Of a DNA stretch of 64,000 nt, positions 37,025-47,192 are shown piece after piece. The stretch lies in contig RPFO01000165.1 of assembly GCA_009746045.1 (NCBI GenBank), positions 1,103,546 to 1,167,545 of the forward strand. The letters are read 5' to 3'. The notes under the pieces were generated by a model that saw only the letters and a list, made by a program, of their open reading frames with translations, ran no database searches and was not told the DNA's origin. The translations under genes were made by a program, and so were the position numbers. Numbering within the stretch: the stretch's first letter is position 1; every line of letters begins with the position of its first letter. This DNA comes from Mesostigma viride. Taxonomy: Eukaryota > Streptophyta > Mesostigmatophyceae > Mesostigmatales > Mesostigmataceae.

Positions 37025-39520
37025 TTGTTGCCCTGCTGGGACCTGTTGTTGTTGTTGTTGTTGTTGTTGGGTTGCCATGCAGGGGCACACGGTGCCACGT
37101 GTTGCCACGCCCCTGAGAGCCACTGCCCCCTTGGTGGGAGGACTTGTGGGTCTTGGGTGCCCCCCCTGGCTGGCCTGCCCCTTGCGTTTGTGGCCTTGGA
37201 CACCCTGGACCTTGGGGTCCTGGGCCTGGTTGTTGCCAGTACCCAGGGGGTCCACTGCCTCCTCGATATAGAGCATGGCAGCTCTGAAGTTGTCCCAGAG
37301 GGACTTGAGGCCTGTAAGCAGGGTAGCCAGGACAGAAGGTTGCAAATTAGCTTTTGTTAGCCAGGTGTGGATGAGATACCTTGGTTGGAGCTTGAGAAGC
37401 TCAAGGTCTTTCTCAATCATTACCCTGTATGTTTTTGCATCCCCAGAGAGGTTATTCTTGTTCACCTTATATGCAGCAAGCCAGTTGAAACGTTCTACTG
37501 CTTCCATGTGGTTATTGGTAAGCACTAGCTGTTTCAGATCAGTGATAAAGGTAGGCCACTGTTCAATGGCTGCTTCAGGTGTCAGGGTACGTTCCTGATA
37601 GGTTTGAATCAATGCTCTGATTGCAGGAGATGATTGATGGAATGTGGAGGAGGCCCTGAGAGCCTTAAACTGATGTCTAAGGTTAAGACCTTCCATCCCA
37701 TACTCCAAAGCAAAAACAAATTGCTTAGCTTGTTCAACAGTGTGACCCTCAGGCAAGCCAGCAATATTGATTTTGGATTCCTTTTTATGAGGGTTAAACA
37801 CACCTGTGAGAGGGGGGTTGGCCCTCAAGAAGCTGTCGGTTGCTTGTTGCAGGCGGGTGGGGTCCAGGTTGATGGTCCCCCGCTCATACCGCGACATCAG
37901 GGCGCGCAGGCCCTCGACAGTTTGCAGCTGGTTAGCTGTTAACTGCTGATCTTGCAACGAGGCCAGCTGGGCCTGGAGAATGGCGAGCTGTTCCAGGACA
38001 TCCCCGCTCCTTGGGGGGGCCTCAGCAGGCCTGTTGGGTGCCTGTGGCACCTCTGCACCTCCCCCCAGGGCCTCCTGGGGTCCTGGCCACCCCCCCTGGT
38101 TTGGGAGGGGGCCCCAACCCACAGGGCGAACCTGGGGTGGTGGGGGAGGGGGAGGGGGGGTCATGGTGGCCCTGGGGGAGCCCGGGGGTGTCCGGGTAAC
38201 CCCACTGGGTCCAGCCCCATCGGTGGAGGGGCGGGCAGGGGTGTCTGCCTCTGCTCTCCTCCTGGCCTCCTCCCGCATGAGACGCTTCATCTCCTTGCGT
38301 ACCTCATGCTCCCGGAGGGCTGCCTGAAAAGCAGCCTCATCCTCGGGTATGTCAGGGAGTGGTTCTCCCATGATCATAGCAGGCCGGACTGGACAGTCCG
38401 CCTCTTTGCCCTTCCTCGCGCCCAGGGCCAGCAGTCCCTCCTTGTACTGCAGGGGTTGGGGGGGAGAGGGTTTCTTGCTGGTGGTTTCCAGCGGGGGGGC
38501 TTCTTCAGCTACCACCCCATGTTTGGCCAAGATGGCCTCCGTGACCCTGGCTTGGGTGATGGAGGACATGGTTTTAAAGTGTGCTGACCGAGCAAGCTCG
38601 GCCAGGTCTTGACTGTCCGCATAGTGCATGGGATAGTCAGCATTTTTTAAGAGGTCACGTAACCGCTGGGTGGCCTCGCGGTACGCGTCCGCCATCGCCT
38701 GGTGGGTAGCCAGGCGACGGGCGGCTTCCTCTTCATATTCTTGCCGCTTAGCGGCGAGCCGAAAAGCCGCCTCTCGGCGGACCTCTCGGTCCCGCTGCCG
38801 CTCTCGGCGTTCTTCATTTGCCACCAGCGCGGCCTGCTCGACCGCCAGGAGCGCTGGGGTAAGATTGATCTCAGTCTCCCCATCGGGGAGACTGGCAGTG
38901 TCGGATACCTCATCGTCGGACATTGGTTGTCCGGCGATGGGTTCCACAGGTTTTCGCACCACCCGTGCGAGTTTAATACTCTCCATGTCCTTCTTCTTGC
39001 GAAGAAGGGACGCAGAGGGTCGCCCAAACGTTAGCTCAATGTGGTTATGTCCCTGGGCGAAAGGGACATTAAGGTTTGATGTGGCGGGACGAAAGGTAAT
39101 CGTCCCGTCCGGTGCCACCGAGGCCGTCTGACGGGGCATACGCTCCCGAAGAGATGGCAACGTGGGGCCGGACTGTGGAGCCTCAGTGGGGTTTACCACC
39201 GAGGTCTCCGCAGCCATGGCCGCGCCAGCCGTGGTTGCGGCTGGGGCGGCCGCCGGAGTCGAGGGTAAGCCGGTCTCCCCGGGGGGAGCCGTCTCGGCCT
39301 CCGGCCTCGCAGGGGAGGGGGGTAGGTCGGTCGGCTTTGCAGCCGCCGTCCCCTCGTCCTGGCAACCATTGTGAGTCTTTTTGTTCTTTTTCTTTTTCTT
39401 GGAAATGGCCGCATCGCCAGCCGGCTTCTTGTTGTTGTCTCTGGGCATCCGCCGATCCTGCCCATCATCATCCTCGTTGTAGGTAAGCTTCTTAGCGACA
39501 TTCTTGTTCGTGATAGCCAT
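37022..39520 (-). CDS. Copia A gag
   Basis: 832 residues from ATG 39520, only about 19 bp after the 5' LTR. The N-terminal 200 residues are charged and low-complexity (KKKKKNKKTH and Ala/Pro tracts), followed by a long Arg/Glu-rich helix (NEERRERQRDREVRREAAFR) and a Gag-like helical domain (GHTVEQAKQFVFALEYGMEG to LKSLWDNFRAAMLYIEEAVD). It ends in a Gln run with TAA at 37022-37024 in the context CAA TAA CAA. Gag forms the particle that packages element RNA. Gag is longer than in typical Copia elements because of the N-terminal extension; Copia B has a separate ORF1 in the equivalent place. Confidence 0.88.
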   Translation of the reverse strand: MAITNKNVAKKLTYNEDDDGQDRRMPRDNNKKPAGDAAISKKKKKNKKTHNGCQDEGTAAAKPTDLPPSPARPEAETAPPGETGLPSTPAAAPAATTAGAAMAAETSVVNPTEAPQSGPTLPSLRERMPRQTASVAPDGTITFRPATSNLNVPFAQGHNHIELTFGRPSASLLRKKKDMESIKLARVVRKPVEPIAGQPMSDDEVSDTASLPDGETEINLTPALLAVEQAALVANEERRERQRDREVRREAAFRLAAKRQEYEEEAARRLATHQAMADAYREATQRLRDLLKNADYPMHYADSQDLAELARSAHFKTMSSITQARVTEAILAKHGVVAEEAPPLETTSKKPSPPQPLQYKEGLLALGARKGKEADCPVRPAMIMGEPLPDIPEDEAAFQAALREHEVRKEMKRLMREEARRRAEADTPARPSTDGAGPSGVTRTPPGSPRATMTPPPPPPPPQVRPVGWGPLPNQGGWPGPQEALGGGAEVPQAPNRPAEAPPRSGDVLEQLAILQAQLASLQDQQLTANQLQTVEGLRALMSRYERGTINLDPTRLQQATDSFLRANPPLTGVFNPHKKESKINIAGLPEGHTVEQAKQFVFALEYGMEGLNLRHQFKALRASSTFHQSSPAIRALIQTYQERTLTPEAAIEQWPTFITDLKQLVLTNNHMEAVERFNWLAAYKVNKNNLSGDAKTYRVMIEKDLELLKLQPRYLIHTWLTKANLQPSVLATLLTGLKSLWDNFRAAMLYIEEAVDPLGTGNNQAQDPKVQGVQGHKRKGQASQGGHPRPTSPPTKGAVALRGVATRGTVCPCMATQQQQQQQQQVPAGQQ

Positions 39521-39538
39521 GGTAGCAAATAAAATTCA

Positions 39539-40011
39539 AGTTAGAATGCGGTGGGATATATTGCTTGAGAACACTGAAGGCTTGGAGCAATGAATTGCTT
39601 GGTTCATTAGAAAATAGGTTTACCCTTTATCAACGTTCCTCTCACCGGCTGCGCCGCCAGTGACCGTTGGGTGCAGACCGTTGGCCCGAGGCCGCACGAT
39701 GACAGGTAGCTGCCTAGTCACTGCATCGTGCGATCACAAATCAATGCACGCTGCAGTACGGTCCCTATCTAGGATACTCTAGTACCGTCCAATGACAGGA
39801 CACTACGTATACTGGGTACTGACATCTGTCACGTACCTCAGTACCCAAAGTACCTATCTAGGGAAACGTATGCGACTCGACTAGCATCCCTATCTGCATA
39901 GCCCACGTGGTATTTATATTCACATACCAACGTGGGTTTACAAGGCTTATTCATACGTTGTATTCACAATGCCTTTGAGACTTAGTCTACAGCAAAGCAT
40001 GGAGACTAACT
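39539..40011 (-). repeat. Copia A 5' LTR
   Basis: 473 bp, identical to 32359-32831. Drives transcription toward lower coordinates. Confidence 0.95.
39911..39921 (-). promoter_or_regulatory. TATA-box-like sequence in the Copia A 5' LTR
   Basis: Minus strand AATATAAATA (complement of TATTTATATT), about 90 bp into the LTR from its upstream end, next to the palindrome CCCACGTGG. Position fits a Pol II core promoter. Confidence 0.45.
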
Positions 40012-40016
40012 ACATC

Positions 40017-40936
40017 CCCTGCCAGGGACCCTTGAAGTAGCTTGAAATGTCCTTCACTCCAGCTTGAAGCTTGAACAGATGTCTTTAATGGCCATTGCCA
40101 TTCCCCCAGCCTTTTCTTTTAAGGAGCTGGAAAAGAAACAGATCTGCCACAGGGAAAACCATTCCATGAGAAATGGATAAAAACCTATGGAAGTGGCATT
40201 ACAGAGTACCACCAGATATTAGAAGCACACAAAATTAAATACATACAGGTTAATTCTATGAGGTCTTCTCCAGGAATTAATCCCATCACCTCGGTAGAGC
40301 CTCCAGTACAATGACCTTCTGGCGGTGAGTTACATTAATCCCAGATACTAATCCCATAAAACCCAGTACATATTCAATATAAGTACAATAAATTCATGAC
40401 AATTAAAATACCACTTGACAAAGTAAGGCGTATTACAATAGTTTGCCTGTCATTCTCTCAACAGGGGTCTATTGGCGCCCGTCTTACGGCGCCCGTCTAC
40501 TTGCCAGATGGTAAACTGCCACAGCAAACAAATGACAAAATGAAAACACATAGGCAACAATTAAATCCTGCCCTGGGGAACTAGGGAAGTCTGAACAGGC
40601 AAACACCTGAACAGGCCAGCTTGTAGAAACATAATACCAGGGAATCGAACCCCGCCCTATAAACCCCAGAATAAAGGTTCCCAGACCATTGTGAGAAGTA
40701 TGTACAAATATACATTTCTTTTAAAATAGAATACATGGTCTGTAATGGACCTGTCAACCTTGTGTAGTCAACAGCATGAACCCCAGCCAAAACCTGGCTG
40801 TATCCTGATTAAAATCAGAGTGAGTGTACCATGGTCCATGAGCCTTAGTACAGACTAAAATACAGGTATTATGCCAGTCACAATGCTGACACTACCACAC
40901 AATCTGCTCTCCAATGCCCTATAACCAGGCACCAGC
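40017..40936 (-). other. Copia B 3' untranslated region, right of the Copia A insertion
   Basis: About 920 bp between the pol stop (40937) and the Copia A target duplication. No ORF of note. A GGGGTTCGATTCCC sequence on the minus strand resembles a tRNA T-arm but lacks the rest of a tRNA. Confidence 0.6.
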
Positions 40937-42599
40937 TTAGACAGCTTGCTGAGATGGGTCCATCAGAGACTGAAGAACCTTGTATTGCACTGCTGCCTTC
41001 TGCACTAGCTTGGTCAAAGCATCAGCAGGATTGTCAACCCCAGGGATATGCTCAATATTGGCCAAGGAGGACAATTCCTTAAGAAGGAGATAATCCAAGT
41101 CCCTACTTCTGGCCATCTGCCTGTGCACAAACTGCACCATCCCCATGGAGTCTGTTTTTAGAAGAGTGGTAACCTGAAGTGGCCAAGGAGTGTTAGAAGT
41201 CATCTGATGAAGCAACTCCTTCAGATAAAGGCTTGTGTGAATGCCTTCACAAATAGCCCTGCATTCTGCCACATCACTGCTGACAGCCACCCGTTTGTGC
41301 AGGCGACTAAACCAGCTCACCAAACTCCCCAGGCCTTCCTGTCTGAGCACAAAGAGCCCTGCAGCCCTGCCCCTGACCTTGGAGACCTGCCTGCTGTCCA
41401 TTGAGCTATCCACATACAGCTCCATGCAAATGGGTTGTGATAAATCCACTGCAGACAACAGAATGCCAGATGAAGCCCTGACCTGATCAGCCACCTTGGC
41501 AGACCCTAGCTCCACCAGCATGTCATCAGGCAACCTGGCTATGACCATAAGGTCTGGCCTGGAAATGCCTGCCACCCAAGCAACCATGCCCCTCACCATG
41601 GGACACAGTGCCTGTGTGATGGTTGGAGGAAGCTTGCTAATTAGGGTCTCTTGATAATCATTGCCCCCCACCAGCAGCATACGCCACTCCCCCCCCTTCT
41701 TCACCAGTGTGGCCTCCATGCCCACAAACAGCAGAGGCTCATTCTCCACCTGCCATTGCTCCCTACCCAGAGGAAACTTGGACTTAATGATGGAGATTAG
41801 CTCCTTAAGCCACGACGTGGGAGCTATCAGATGTAGGTCATCCCCGTGCAGCGAAGCATACACTGGCAGGCCTTCCCATTGCCCCAGAAACAGACAGGGG
41901 TCTACAGGAGAGACCTTCAAGTTGCAATGCTCCTTCAGGAAACGGTTTAGAGTCTCCCTCCAGATTATTGGACTTGACCTCAGGCCCTCCAGGCCCTTGA
42001 GGATTTTAAGGAACTCCGTGTGGATGTCCCTTTTCCATACAGCAGGCACCCTAACATAGAAAGGCGTCTTGCCCTCCCACTTTTCCTGTGCCACATCTGC
42101 ATCCCCCTCCAGAAATGCCCTCTTGAAGTCTACCACCACTGAGCCATAGTCCAAGCCCTTGTTGAGAAGGCCTAGAAATACACACAGCAGCAGCCTCCAA
42201 GTATCATGCAACATGCCAGGGGTATACAACTCCTCAGCAGTGCACTCACCAGTACCCTTGAACTCATTCAGCACTGGCCTGACATGTGGTACCTTGACCC
42301 CATCCACCTCCTTCATCTTGATGACAAACTTGAGCTTGAGTAGACGTCGTGCAGGAGGCAGGTCATTGACAGGTTCCACGCATTTCTTGGAGATCCAGTC
42401 CTCCCCAGATTTAATCAGCCCCAGTGTGACCTGGGGACACATAATGGGAGAGGACATGAGCTTCACCAGGCCTTGGTAGTTGATAGGGCTGTGTCCAGCA
42501 AGTGAGTGAGGACCAATGCCCAAACTGCTTGGATGACTAGCAGCTGGCAATATGAGGTCATCAACCAAGGGCTCCTGCCCCTGGCACACTTGCACACGC
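40937..42599 (-). CDS. Copia B pol, C-terminal part: RT and RNase H
   Basis: Continues the pol frame beyond the TTAA transposon. RT of the Copia type: LKLKFVIKMKEVDGVKVPHV, TPGMLHDTWRLLLCVF, VVDFKRAFLEGD (motif A Asp), SPVDPCLFLGQWEG and SLHGDDLHLI with the catalytic pair in HGDD (41837-41848). RNase H: LYVDSSMDSRQV, VSSDVAECRAI, LKTDSMGMVQFV and GVDNPADALTKL; stop at 40937-40939. No internal stop or shift. It shares HGDD and overall layout with Copia A though the proteins are clearly diverged. Confidence 0.92.
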
Positions 42600-42603
42600 T
42601 TAA

Positions 42604-43946
42604 CCCATGGTCCGCCGATGTTGTCCATTTGGACAACAACCCACGTAACGTAAGTGTGCCGCGTAATTCCGTGACCTCCGACGTAAGGGACGTAACGTAA
42701 ATTGGTCCGACGGTCCAGGGCAGACCCAAAGTGAATGAAAATGCCAAGGTCGGGCAGATAATTGCGCCATAGCACAGTAAATACCTCGTGCAATGATAGA
42801 GTTGTCACGTGACTTTTGCTAACATTTTTTACCGTTGAGCGCGCGCATACGAGATATGGCTGTCAACGTGCCATTTTGGAGAAAAATTTGGGTTCGCAGC
42901 TTGAAATGGGTCAGATGATGACCCCTGAACGATGATGCATTATGTTGGTACGTCAAGAATGATCAGATTCACGAAACTGGGAAAATGCTCGGTGGTTATT
43001 GCCTCTGTCTTAGTCGTCACCATCAGACGAGACGTCCCAGTTGGTATCGCCTGTTTCTTTTTGGTTTCTTGGTAGCTTCCGTCTGCCCGGGCCTTCCATT
43101 GTTTTACGGAAGTCAGCGGCAGCATCTGCTGGGAACGTCGACGAGTTAGACGTCATTTTGCATGGATAATCAACATGGTAATGATGACGGATGCATGGAT
43201 ACAGCGGCTATGGCTGCCTCTGCCACTAGCATTAGTATCCGTGACGTATGAGCATGTGGCCAGCGGAACCCGGCCAGGTCATGATCGAGGCAGGTACGGC
43301 AATTCGTTTTCGTGTTGTTTGCGTGGAAACTCGTACATTTATACATGCCTTATGGTGGATACATTAGTGGTAATTGCAACAGCCTTCCATGCCTGCTCAA
43401 GGAGGGGTTTCAGCCAGAATGTTGCCCAGTTTGTGGCATTTCTTGGGGGGATACCGTTCAGTGAGTGCAAGGTGGCTTCATATTTGTATTTCAGCATATC
43501 TGGCAGTTAATTGTGGTCAATTATATTGCTTCATTGTATGGCATGGGATAGTTGGCTGTTTGAGCGCGCGTAAGCCACACACATAAACGCGGGCATTGTA
43601 TGGGCCAAATGGGCTATCCGGGTGGTTTGACCCAAGGAAAGCACCATTGGACTATCCAACTAAATTGTCCAATGTTGGGTTTGAGGTTTTTGACCCTCCC
43701 CTGAAAAAAATGGGGGGGTATACTTTTTCTTTGGCACCAAATGATCGTCTTTTGGCTCACTTTGACTAAATGTATCATCCAAAACACTCACTAGACTCAT
43801 GATATTATTGCATATTCTGAAAGCCCTTGAAGTGTAGATACTTTTAGCATCTTGGTTGGGGGTATTTGGAGTTGTGGGCTATGAGTTATGATTTTTTTTA
43901 TTTTCAGGGGTGTGAAAGTGCCTAAAAGGGCTTGGCGGACCATGGG
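42604..43946. mobile_element. TTAA-flanked DNA transposon P1 (1,343 bp) inserted in Copia B pol
   Basis: TIR CCCATGGTCCGCC at 42604-42616 with its complement at 43934-43946, flanked by TTAA (42600-42603 and 43947-43950). Removing the element and one TTAA leaves the pol frame uninterrupted, so it is a precise insertion. It is homologous along its length to P2 at 53767-55109, which is also exactly 1,343 bp. Termini and TTAA indicate piggyBac-type mobilisation; no transposase is present. Confidence 0.93.
43010..43156 (-). CDS. small ORF in the TTAA element P1
   Basis: 48 residues, ATG 43156 to TAA 43010 (MTSNSSTFPADAAADFRKTM at the start, acidic DGDD end). P2 keeps a diverged version (SAFPANAAADIP) but with a stop. 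The similarity suggests a remnant of the N terminus of the parental transposase; not recognisable beyond that. Confidence 0.3.
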   Translation of the reverse strand: MTSNSSTFPADAAADFRKTMEGPGRRKLPRNQKETGDTNWDVSSDGDD

Positions 43947-43950
43947 TTAA

Positions 43951-45910
43951 CCGACCTGGTTACTGCACGTGATAGGTGAGTGGTCCTGAAATTAATCAGT
44001 GGGACCTGACCAGCCCCTTCCTTAGTCAGGAGAGAGGACGTGATCACTACTCCATCCTGGCATAGGAAATTCTGCCCCAGAAGAGCAGGTCCTTGATAGC
44101 CCTCCAAGACACAAAAAGCAGTGTCCTGTCCAAGGATAGGAATGAATACCTCACCCAGTACCTTCACGTGTACCCCGCCACTGAAGTCAGACACAAACTG
44201 ATAGCTGGGTTCAGACATGCTGTACCCTGCTGCAGCCCTGGTCCCAATGATGGAAACCTGAGAATTAGTGTCTACCTCTAAGGCAGTGTCCAGCCCCAGA
44301 TTGCCATGCCACCTGAGCTTGGCTACCTTGGGCTGCTTCTTGGCCCTTTGTAGAGCCCCAATCAATCCAGCCAAACTTGTCCCCCTGGGCTTGGTTAGTG
44401 CCTTGGGCTTGACAGTTGACTCCCCAGCTGTTGACCTTGCAGCCTGTTCAACAAGTACCTCTGCAACCTGGCCAGGGCTGACAGATTCCCCTGCAACAGA
44501 TGTGGTCGTCGCGTCAGTGATGTCACTTGGGACCTGAAAATCCTGCAGATCCTGTGAGCCTTGTGCCTGACTGCCCTCATTCATCAGGTTAGGCTTGACA
44601 TATGACCAACTCAGCCGGTGCACATGCTTTGGTTCGTCCTCCATGCTGACCAAGCATGCGTGGCTAGCTTCATCAACCTGGGTAACCACCCCAGGACTCC
44701 AGCTACCACGTTTGCCATAAAGGCTAGGTTCCTTCCAAGCTAGGACCTTCTGACCCACTTGTGGCTCCAGCATCTTCCAACCCCGGTCCTTCTCCCTCAG
44801 CTTGGCAAAGGTGACATGTGCAGCATGTTTCCAGCCCTCCAGCACATGTGGTGGGCACAGGCCATGATATAGACCCATTGGGCTGACAGCAACTCCATCA
44901 TAGTAGAAGTTAACCCTGCTGTTCAGCTGCTGCTCCACGTTCCTCAGCCATGCACTCCTGACAAGTGCAGGTGCAGACAAGGGTACCCAGTCTTCAGAGA
45001 TGATCAATTTCTTGACCTCCTGGATTGCCCTCTCGATAGCACCCTGCTGCCCATGAGCCTCCCTAGGTGTAACCAGCAACTCAGGAAGGGTAGGATCACC
45101 CTTGAGATGCTGAAACTGCATGTCCACCTGGATCCTTGTGGTAGGAAACTTGGCTCTTACATTCTGCAGGGCAGCCAGCAAGTACCTGTTCTTCATAGAA
45201 GGTAAATGCTCTAGCACCTTGTATTTCGTGTACCTGTCCACGCACACCAACAGTTGCATGCCCCTGATGTGTTGGATATCACACTGCAGATCACCAATGC
45301 TCTGAGGTAGAGCTTTGGCATGTGATTTCCTGGGCTTGTTGGAGGACAACTGGCACTTACACCGTGAGGCAGCTTGCTGACACGCCTTGAGAAGGGGTGC
45401 CCTGCCCATACGGAAGGCAAAGTTGTTTGACAGAGAAGTGGCATGCCCAAACATGTTGTGGATTCGGGCACCCAACTCCTGGTACACAGAGGAAGCAGTC
45501 CCTGGCACAGTCAGGACTGTGCTGTCAGGTTGTCCAGCATCACCATGCTGACTTCCATCCTGTTCTGACTCAGAGCCTGAGTCACCCTGCTCATGCCCAA
45601 CACCTGGACCGCCAGCAGGGACCACATGCATACCACCAGAGGCCTTCACACCCCTCTGTGGTTGTACATTGGTTTCTCTCAAAATGAGAGGTCCACCCTC
45701 GTGCCCAGCACGAGGATGCATGGGGTCAGACATTCTTACAGCTGCACCAGCTGTCAAGGACGTCTTCATAGGAACCTGTACCTCTCCAGGTGACCTGGGG
45801 CCACCCTGAACCTGGAGATCACCCTCTTGTTGCCCAGATATAAAATCTGCATTGGAGCACCTGGCCTCCCCCCTGGGTGAATTAAGGTGTGTAGGGGTTG
45901 CCTCAGACAG
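43951..45910 (-). CDS. Copia B pol, N-terminal part: integrase and retropepsin-like domain
   Basis: Open in frame from the gag TGA (45911-45913) to the TTAA element. After a Ser/Gly/Gln-rich linker: integrase zinc-binding region (IHNMFGHA ... ACQQAASRCKC, about 45330-45465), catalytic core with LQCDIQHI, IQVDMQFQHL and QQGAIERAIQEV (D, D, E), an SH3-like end (GKRGSWSPGVVTQVD), then a long linker and the retropepsin-like domain with EVDTNSQVSIIG (about 44243-44275), IPILGQDTAFCVLEGYQ and ALLGQNFL. The protease-like domain again follows the integrase, and DTN replaces D-S/T-G. The frame continues at 42599 once the transposon is discounted; total pol is 1,208 codons. The last eight residues before the stop at 43922 are transposon-coded. 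Confidence 0.92.
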
Positions 45911-45913
45911 TCA
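45911..45913 (-). promoter_or_regulatory. in-frame gag-pol stop codon (TGA), candidate readthrough site, Copia B
   Basis: gag ends ...GAG CAG TGA CTG TCT and pol continues in the same frame with no other stop. UGA followed by CU is a leaky context in several viruses. It is the only stop in an otherwise intact gag-pol frame. Confidence 0.55.
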
Positions 45914-47023
45914 CTGCTCCTTGTTGTCTTCTTGCTGACTGCCCTTTGAAGGCTGGCCTGCCTGGGACTTGTTGTTGTTCTTCTTGTTGTTGTTGTTATT
46001 CTTGCTGCCCTGGCCCTGGGATTTCTTGAAGCTGGGACACTCCTTCTTGATGTGCCCCCACCCCTTGCACAGGTAGCATTGTATCTTGGACTTGCCCTGG
46101 CCACTGCCCCCGTTGTCAGACGCGTTGCCCTGCTTGGGCTGACCACCCACCCGCCTGAACACCGACTTGGAGTGTGACCTCCTGTCAGAATCAGGTGAAT
46201 GATCTCCCTTGCGCTTGTTATGGTTGCCCTTACGCCCTCCTTGGCTTCGGTCAGCCTCAGACGTCTTGGAGCCACCCTGGGTACGCCCGCCTGCCTGGGT
46301 AGCCTTCACTGCTGGCACTCCACCCTCAAACAGCTCCTCTGCCTCGAGTGCTTGTTTAATGATGACCTTGTAGGCCTTCAGGGTAGAGTGTGGGGCACAC
46401 ATGACTTTTAAGGAGCCACGTGTGGCCTTATCCAGCCCAGAAACCTTGAGCCAGTTGGTCAGGGCTATGTTATCAGCAACATTAAAGCCGTGAGCCCTGC
46501 CCTCCTCAACCATTTTACAATAATTGAGGAAGTTCTGGATCAGGTCCCCCTTAACCTCCCACCCCTGGTATTTATCCTGCCAATGGATCCCCACTTTCTT
46601 CCTCTGATCCTCCAGCAGCTCCTTTAACTCTGCCACGTAGCTGGACCAGGCCTTGTTGGCCTTCTTACACTCTCTAGTGAGGTCCTTGATCTGATCTGTA
46701 CATTTGCCAAAAGTCTGGCTACCTATCCAGATCTGGTAATAGTTTGTACCACCGTACAAACTTGGAAACCCCTCTAGGCCCTCCACAAACTCCTCTGCCT
46801 GCTTGGGCTTAGTGTCTGACGTGACAGGTTGTAATTGATTCACAATAAGCAAACCCTGGGTAGTAAGGTCATAACCAAGAACAGCTTGTGCATTATTATT
46901 AATCATAGGAAGATTGGTGATCTCTCCGGTAACCCCCACGTCATCTACGTGAGCGGTTCCACTACCAGCACCACCACCATTCCCACTGGCTGGGGCACCC
47001 TTGCTACGGCGCCCGTCTGCCAT
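45914..47023 (-). CDS. Copia B gag
   Basis: 370 residues from ATG 47023. A Gly-rich N terminus, then a Gag-type helical domain (AEEFVEGLEGFPSLYGGTNY to KAYKVIIKQALEAEELFEGG), a basic Arg/Ser/Lys stretch and the CCHC zinc knuckle CYLCKGWGHIKKEC (about 46037-46078), ending in an Asn/Lys/Gln-rich tail. Knuckle before the stop is the usual gag arrangement. Particle-forming, RNA-packaging role by family. Intact. Confidence 0.92.
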
Positions 47024-47192
47024 TCTGCACTAGAAGCTTATTCAAAAAGAACACCTGAGCAAAGCAGCAGAAAAGTATGTACAAAAAGTTGTCGCCACTG
47101 CCGCTTGCGCCGGTGTCGCCGCCGCCCCCGCGAAATGCCGCTGAAAATTCGACAAGAATGTCGACGAGTACTGCAGAAGAAAATTAGGCCGA

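Larger units (their letters stand above)
32354..40016 (-). mobile_element. Copia element A, complete and young; TSD ACATC
   Basis: LTRs at 32359-32831 and 39539-40011 are 473 bp each and identical in a base-by-base reading. ACATC at 32354-32358 and 40012-40016 is a perfect 5-bp target duplication. Minus-strand gag (39520-37022) and pol (37021-33206) are open. It is inserted in Copia B, between its polypurine tract and its 3' untranslated region, so it is younger than B. Confidence 0.96.

Noticed and set aside
36719-37360. Plus-strand ORF rich in Leu/Val/Cys over 36719-37360
   Set aside because: It is the antisense of the Gln/Asn-rich end of Copia A gag and start of pol.
40640-40720. tRNA gene on the minus strand (GGGGTTCGATTCCC, a T-arm-like sequence)
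   Set aside because: No matching acceptor stem, D-arm or A box within the expected 72-90 bases; it lies in the Copia B 3' untranslated region.
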